Shown: positions 60,366-64,000 of the stretch, piece after piece
Position numbering within the stretch: position 1 is the first letter of the stretch
Layout: each line of letters starts with the position of its first letter
From: G965233625 sp965233625
GTDB lineage: Bacteria > Planctomycetota > Planctomycetia > Pirellulales > Pirellulaceae
Assembly (NCBI GenBank): GCA_965233625.1
Contig: OZ247499.1
Location: 310,001-374,000, forward strand
Reading direction: 5' to 3'
DNA: 64,000 nt
The notes under the pieces: model-generated
Databases searched by the model: none
What the model was told of the DNA's origin: nothing
What the model saw: the letters and a program-made list of their open reading frames with translations, nothing else
Program-made: the position numbers and the translations under genes

Positions 60366-61223
60366 ATGTGTTACAATGAAGTTTGGCATCCCGAATCCGT
60401 TTTTTGGTCTGGCGAAATCAAAACATCATCTCAAGATCCGCAGGGCGACGTTGCTACCGATGCGACACCAGCCAAGCAACATCCGCGTGATGCGCAGGCC
60501 AGCCGCGCGCTGATCGTTGTGGCGACTTACAACGAGATTGAGAACCTGCCACGGCTTGTTGCGGCTTTGCATGAGCATCAGCCCGGTGTGGATATTCTGG
60601 TGATCGATGACAACTCGCCGGATGGTACGGGCCAGTGGTGCGAAGACGCGATGTTGCAGGACAAACACCTGCATTGCATTCATCGCAGTGGCAAGCTGGG
60701 TCTGGGCAGCGCGACGGTGGCCGGGATGACTTACGCGCTGGAGAATGGCTATGAGTATGTGCTGACGATGGACGCCGACTTTAGCCATCCTCCGGCAAAT
60801 ACCGGCGATCTGCTGCAAGGCGTCAGTCGCGAAGAAGAGCCCGTGGACGTGATGATCGGGTCACGTTACGTCAAACACGGCGCGATTGAAGGCTGGCCGT
60901 TAACCCGGCGGTTAATGAGCCGGGCCGTCAATCTTTACGCCCGCATGTTGCTCGGCCTGCCCACGCGGGACTGCAGTGGCGCCTTCCGCTGTTACCGGGC
61001 GGAAGCCCTGCGGAAGATCGACTACCGGAATCTGCGCAGCAGCGGCTATTCCTACCTGGAGGAAATTCTCTGGCTGTTGAAACGCTCCGGGGCGACTTTT
61101 GCCGAATCCCCCATCACTTTCACGGATCGCGTTTACGGACAGACAAAAATCAACACGCGGGAAGCTCTGGCTGCCATCGGCATCATCTTCCGTCTGGGCG
61201 TAAAGAACTGGCTGGGCTTCTAA
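60366..61223 (+). CDS. Dolichol-phosphate mannosyltransferase-like glycosyltransferase (GT2)
   Basis: A 285-residue GT-A enzyme of family 2. The core begins at residue 47 (RALIVVATYNEIENLPRLVAALHEH), with VIDDNSPDGTGQWCE, LTMDADFSHPPA (DxD), IGSRYVKHGAIEGWPL and DCSGAFRCYRAEALRKI, the polyprenol-phosphate mannose synthase pattern. It lacks the C-terminal membrane helices of some relatives. A disordered N-terminal extension of about 46 residues remains, and no good ribosome-binding site was seen at ATG 60366. It would make polyprenyl-phosphate-mannose or glucose for envelope glycosylation. Confidence 0.88.
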   Translation: MCYNEVWHPESVFWSGEIKTSSQDPQGDVATDATPAKQHPRDAQASRALIVVATYNEIENLPRLVAALHEHQPGVDILVIDDNSPDGTGQWCEDAMLQDKHLHCIHRSGKLGLGSATVAGMTYALENGYEYVLTMDADFSHPPANTGDLLQGVSREEEPVDVMIGSRYVKHGAIEGWPLTRRLMSRAVNLYARMLLGLPTRDCSGAFRCYRAEALRKIDYRNLRSSGYSYLEEILWLLKRSGATFAESPITFTDRVYGQTKINTREALAAIGIIFRLGVKNWLGF

Positions 61224-61353
61224 CCTCTGTCGTCTGCCCCTAGAGAGCCGGCGCGGATTCCGCAACAATGATGAAGGTTGCACGAAGACCGTCGCCGTAC
61301 ATCCTTTTGCATCGTGCGGCGTCAAACATTTCTTTCCGTGCATCCTTGTAGCC

Positions 61354-61369
61354 ACAGGCTGCCGCCTGT
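61354..61369. repeat. CAGGC-N4-GCCTG hairpin repeat, copy 4
   Basis: ACAGGC-TGCC-GCCTGT, a 6-bp stem with 4-base loop, of the same form as the copies at 41606, 41703 and 56542, in the intergenic region before hslV. Confidence 0.5.
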
Positions 61370-61416
61370 CCTATGAACAACCCGGTAACAAACCTCAGAA
61401 TAAGTATTTACGAAAT

Positions 61417-61950
61417 ATGAAGTGGCGTGCGACGACGATTCTCACCGTCCGCCGCGGCGATAAAGTCGCGATTGGCGGCGATGGGCAGGTAACTCTTGGC
61501 TCTAGCATCATGAAGGCCGATGCGCGGAAAATTCGCCAATTGCACGACGGTAAGGTGCTGTGCGGGTTTGCCGGTTCCGCTGCCGATTCATTCGCGCTGC
61601 TTGAGCGGTTTGAAGCCAAATTACGCGACTTCCCGGCCAATCTGCCCCGCGCGGCAACCGAACTGGCAAAAGACTGGCGGACCGATCGCGCGCTGCGGCG
61701 ACTGGAAGCGTTCCTCATCATCTGCGACCAGGAGCATACGCTGGTGCTCAGTGGCAGCGGCGACGTGCTGCAACCGGCCAGCGGCATTGCGGGCATCGGG
61801 TCGGGCGGAAACTATGCGATGTCGGCAGCCAGGGCGCTGCTGAAAAATACGGACATGGAGCCTGAAGACATCGTACGCGAGGCGCTGCAGGTGGCTGCGG
61901 AAATCGACATCTATACGAACGACAACATTGTGGTGGAGGTGCTTCCTTGA
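61417..61950 (+). CDS. hslV: ATP-dependent protease HslV (ClpQ), proteolytic subunit
   Basis: A 177-residue HslV, the N-terminal-nucleophile protease core partnered by HslU. MKWRATTILTVRRGDKVAIGGDGQVTLG places the catalytic Thr at position 6 after a short propeptide, and LCGFAGSAADSFALLERFEAKL, LAKDWRTDRALRRLEAFLI and GIAGIGSGGNYAMSAARALL follow the family. The stop overlaps the hslU TTG start (TTGA), so the two are translationally coupled. The length is typical. Confidence 0.96.
   Translation: MKWRATTILTVRRGDKVAIGGDGQVTLGSSIMKADARKIRQLHDGKVLCGFAGSAADSFALLERFEAKLRDFPANLPRAATELAKDWRTDRALRRLEAFLIICDQEHTLVLSGSGDVLQPASGIAGIGSGGNYAMSAARALLKNTDMEPEDIVREALQVAAEIDIYTNDNIVVEVLP
61935..61940 (+). promoter_or_regulatory. 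Ribosome-binding site of hslU
   Basis: GGAGGT inside the end of hslV, six bases before TTG 61947. It supports the TTG start rather than ATG 61974. Confidence 0.75.
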
Positions 61951-63299
61951 ACGCTGCCGGAAAACCTTCGAACATGACGCCGCGGGAAATCGTGGAGTAT
62001 CTGGATCGTTATATTGTGGGCCAGGATCAGGCCAAACGCGCCGTGGCCGTGGCCGTGCGAAACCGCTGGCGGCGGCAGCAACTGCCGGAGGAACTACGCC
62101 GCGAAGTTTCGCCCAAAAACATTCTGATGATCGGTCCGACGGGCGTGGGCAAAACGGAAATCGCGCGGCGTCTGGCGCGGATGACCGGCGCCCCGTTCAT
62201 CAAAGTGGAAGCCACCAAGTTTACCGAGGTTGGCTACTACGGGCGTGATGTCGAAAGCATGGTGCGTGAACTGGTGGAGAACGGCATCAATCTGGTTCGC
62301 GCCGCCGAACGCGTGAAGGTGGAAGACGAAGCCCGCCGCCGTGTGGAAGAGCGTCTGCTGGATATGCTGTTCGAGCGTAGCACGCCCGATGTTTCTTCTG
62401 AAGACGACGATCAGGCCGCCCAGCAATACGCCCGTTCGCGCCAACGGATGAAAGAGATGCTGGCAGCGGGTGATCTGGATGACCGCGAAGTAGAAGTCTC
62501 TATCGAACAGAAGCAATCGCCCATGATGTTCGCCAATATGGGTATGGAGAACATGGACGTCGATCTGCAGGGGATGTTTGAAAAAATCCTGCCACGTAAC
62601 ACCAGCCACCGGAAAGTAACTGTCGAAAAGGCCCGTGAAATTCTGTTCGACCAGGAGTGCGACGCGCTTCTCGACCCGGACAAGATCAACGCCGCGGCGG
62701 TCGAACTGGCAGAGAACGTCGGCATCATCTTCGTGGATGAGATCGACAAGGTAGCCGCCAGCGACGCCCGCGGCGCGGATGTTTCGCGTCAGGGTGTGCA
62801 GCGTGACCTGCTGCCCATTGTGGAAGGCACCTCAGTTCAGACGAAGTGCGGTTACGTTCAGACGGACCACATCCTGTTTGTGGCTGCCGGCGCGTTCCAC
62901 GCCGTCAAACCCAGTGACCTGATGCCTGAGTTGCAGGGACGTTTTCCGATCCGTGTGGAACTAAAGGACCTGACGAAAGAAGATTTCGTCCGCATCCTGC
63001 AAGAGCCAGAACAGTCGCTGTGCACGCAATACGCCGCCTTGATGAAGGTCGAGGGCGTGACGTTAAAATTCATGCCCGATGCGATTGAAGCTCTGGCCAC
63101 CTATGCACACCAGGTGAATCAGACAACGCAGAACATCGGCGCCAGGCGGCTGTACACGATGCTTGAGCACCTGCTAGAGGAACTTAGCTTCGAGGCATCG
63201 GATATGGATGGAGCCACGGTCGAAGTGAATGCAGCTTACGTGAACAGCCGTCTGAAAGAGGCCGCAGCGGACGAAGATCTCAGTAAATTCATCCTGTAG
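61947..63299 (+). CDS. hslU: ATP-dependent protease ATPase HslU (ClpY)
   Basis: A 450-residue AAA+ unfoldase that feeds substrates to HslV. TTG 61947 overlaps the hslV stop and has GGAGGT six bases before it. TPREIVEYLDRYIVGQDQAKRAVAVAVRNRWRRQQL is the N-domain; GPTGVGKT (63-70) is Walker A; VGYYGRDVESMVRELVE the pore and the start of the intermediate (I) domain; VGIIFVDEIDKVAASD Walker B; the C-terminus LEELSFEASDMDGATVEVNAAYVNSRL ends in DLSKFIL, the HslV-docking tail. All key residues are present. Confidence 0.96.
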   Translation: MNAAGKPSNMTPREIVEYLDRYIVGQDQAKRAVAVAVRNRWRRQQLPEELRREVSPKNILMIGPTGVGKTEIARRLARMTGAPFIKVEATKFTEVGYYGRDVESMVRELVENGINLVRAAERVKVEDEARRRVEERLLDMLFERSTPDVSSEDDDQAAQQYARSRQRMKEMLAAGDLDDREVEVSIEQKQSPMMFANMGMENMDVDLQGMFEKILPRNTSHRKVTVEKAREILFDQECDALLDPDKINAAAVELAENVGIIFVDEIDKVAASDARGADVSRQGVQRDLLPIVEGTSVQTKCGYVQTDHILFVAAGAFHAVKPSDLMPELQGRFPIRVELKDLTKEDFVRILQEPEQSLCTQYAALMKVEGVTLKFMPDAIEALATYAHQVNQTTQNIGARRLYTMLEHLLEELSFEASDMDGATVEVNAAYVNSRLKEAAADEDLSKFIL

Positions 63300-63537
63300 T
63301 GCTGTGATTTGCTGTCTGCGACAATCCATCGTTGCTATTTTGCGCGTTGTTTGTACCTTTTTGGCGCCTTCAGCGCTATAATCTGATAGTGCTGCATCTT
63401 TAAGGCGTTCCGCAAACCTACCTGGAGCGTCCATTTTTCCGGATCACTTTCATTTCATGGTGTCGATTCGTCTCTGGACGTCCTAACTGCTGGTACGGTA
63501 ACAACTTCCACTTCCTTCCCACCCGTTGTAATCTTTT

Positions 63538-64000
63538 ATGGCTCGCCCCAAGCTCATCACTGCTGATACGCCGCTATGGCTTAAGTTGATCCTTTACCCG
63601 TATCAGTTCGCGGCGTCGCTTGGCTTGGCGGTTGTGTTGATTACGGTGATGGTGATTACCTTCGCACTGGGCACCTTTATTGAAGCGAAGTGGAATACGC
63701 CTGTCGCGCAATTTGTGGTGTACCAGACATGGTGGTTTAACCTGATGGGCGCCCTGCTGGCGGTCAATATTTTCTGTGCCGCGGCGATCCGCTTCCCCTG
63801 GAAGAAGCACCAGACGGGATTTGTGGTCACGCATATCGGGCTGCTGACGCTGATCTTCGGCCTGACCCTCAGCCGCTGGCATGGCATCGACGCGCAGTTG
63901 CCTGTCTATGAGGGCACGACCGAGAACCACGCGTTCAACCAGGATAAGCAGAAAATCATGTTGACCATCCACAATCTGGATGGCGACGCTGCCGCCCACT
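63538..64000 (+). CDS. ResB-like cytochrome c biogenesis protein, N-terminal part (cut by window end)
   Basis: The first 154 codons of a membrane protein starting at ATG 63538. MARPKLITADTPLWLKLILYPYQFAASLGLAVVLITVMVITFALGTFIEA is followed by a second helix (WWFNLMGALLAVNIFCAAAI) and a third (TGFVVTHIGLLTLIFGLTLS), the helix pattern of ResB, which with ResA/CcsA carries heme to apocytochrome c. The di-heme peroxidase in this window would need such a system. The fragment is too short to see the later signature. Confidence 0.78.
   Translation, partial: MARPKLITADTPLWLKLILYPYQFAASLGLAVVLITVMVITFALGTFIEAKWNTPVAQFVVYQTWWFNLMGALLAVNIFCAAAIRFPWKKHQTGFVVTHIGLLTLIFGLTLSRWHGIDAQLPVYEGTTENHAFNQDKQKIMLTIHNLDGDAAAH

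Noticed and set aside
61417..63299. 20S proteasome or ClpP-type system
   Set aside because: Sequence signatures (TTI start, WRTDR, VGQDQAKRAVA, I domain) are those of HslV and HslU.
1..64000. tRNA, rRNA, CRISPR arrays, transposases, phage genes
   Set aside because: No cloverleaf, repeat-spacer array or mobile-element protein was seen in either strand by reading; small RNAs could still be missed.

Overview
The window looks like chromosome from a member of the phylum Planctomycetota. The support is gene content: a secreted sulfatase, a DUF1501 protein with a Tat-like leader, a ThuA-domain secreted protein, Hanks-type Ser/Thr kinases with family-typical N-terminal extensions, ECF sigma factors beside very large membrane-anchored proteins, a giant TM/DUF1583-like/PQQ-like protein, secreted amidohydrolase pairs and a TPPII-like subtilase. 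Base composition is moderately GC-rich and even throughout. No rRNA, tRNA, CRISPR array, transposase or prophage gene was seen. I do not name a genus.

Layout. 1-16.9 kb: a sulfatase fragment, a membrane protein with a zinc-protease motif, an ATP-grasp ligase, glnE, a pair of secreted amidohydrolases, a 1704-residue HEAT/HExxH/vWA protein, and cinA. 17-21.3 kb: a small regulatory island, in which a sigma-70 factor (followed by a translationally coupled lipase-like hydrolase) is divergent from a MerR/CarH-like regulator that has lost the B12-ligating histidines. Near-identical palindromes sit next to both start codons. A Ser/Thr kinase follows. 21.3-31 kb: mostly secreted or envelope proteins (ThuA, a beta-propeller-like protein, a di-heme cytochrome c peroxidase, an LptF/G-type permease, a small LRR protein, a TPPII-like protease). 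31-38 kb: a signalling run of Ser/Thr kinase, ECF sigma and a 1557-residue putative membrane anti-sigma protein. 38-43 kb: housekeeping genes (DCC protein, phosphatase, map, lone GspF-like protein, DUF1501) and a pair of intergenic hairpin repeats.

43.2-54.6 kb holds the most distinctive locus: four same-strand, overlapping or closely spaced genes encoding a NodB-type deacetylase, a GT4 glycosyltransferase, a KS-AT polyketide synthase and a 2083-residue ACP-aminotransferase-C-A-PCP-TE synthetase. The domain order resembles the beta-amino-acid-installing part of iturin/mycosubtilin synthases. The A-domain specificity residues read as a glycine code, and the thioesterase has Cys in the nucleophile position. 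The simplest prediction is a beta-amino-acyl-glycine product, possibly glycosylated and deacetylated.

54.9-64 kb: two small lipoproteins separated by a terminator-like hairpin, a DUF4404 protein, an ECF sigma with a vWA membrane protein that may be its anti-sigma, csrA, a dolichol-phosphate-mannose-synthase-like GT2, the hslVU operon, and the start of a ResB-like cytochrome c biogenesis gene cut by the window end. Many genes lack a clear Shine-Dalgarno sequence. Where a strong one exists it sometimes selects a TTG start (21243, 56631, 61947).
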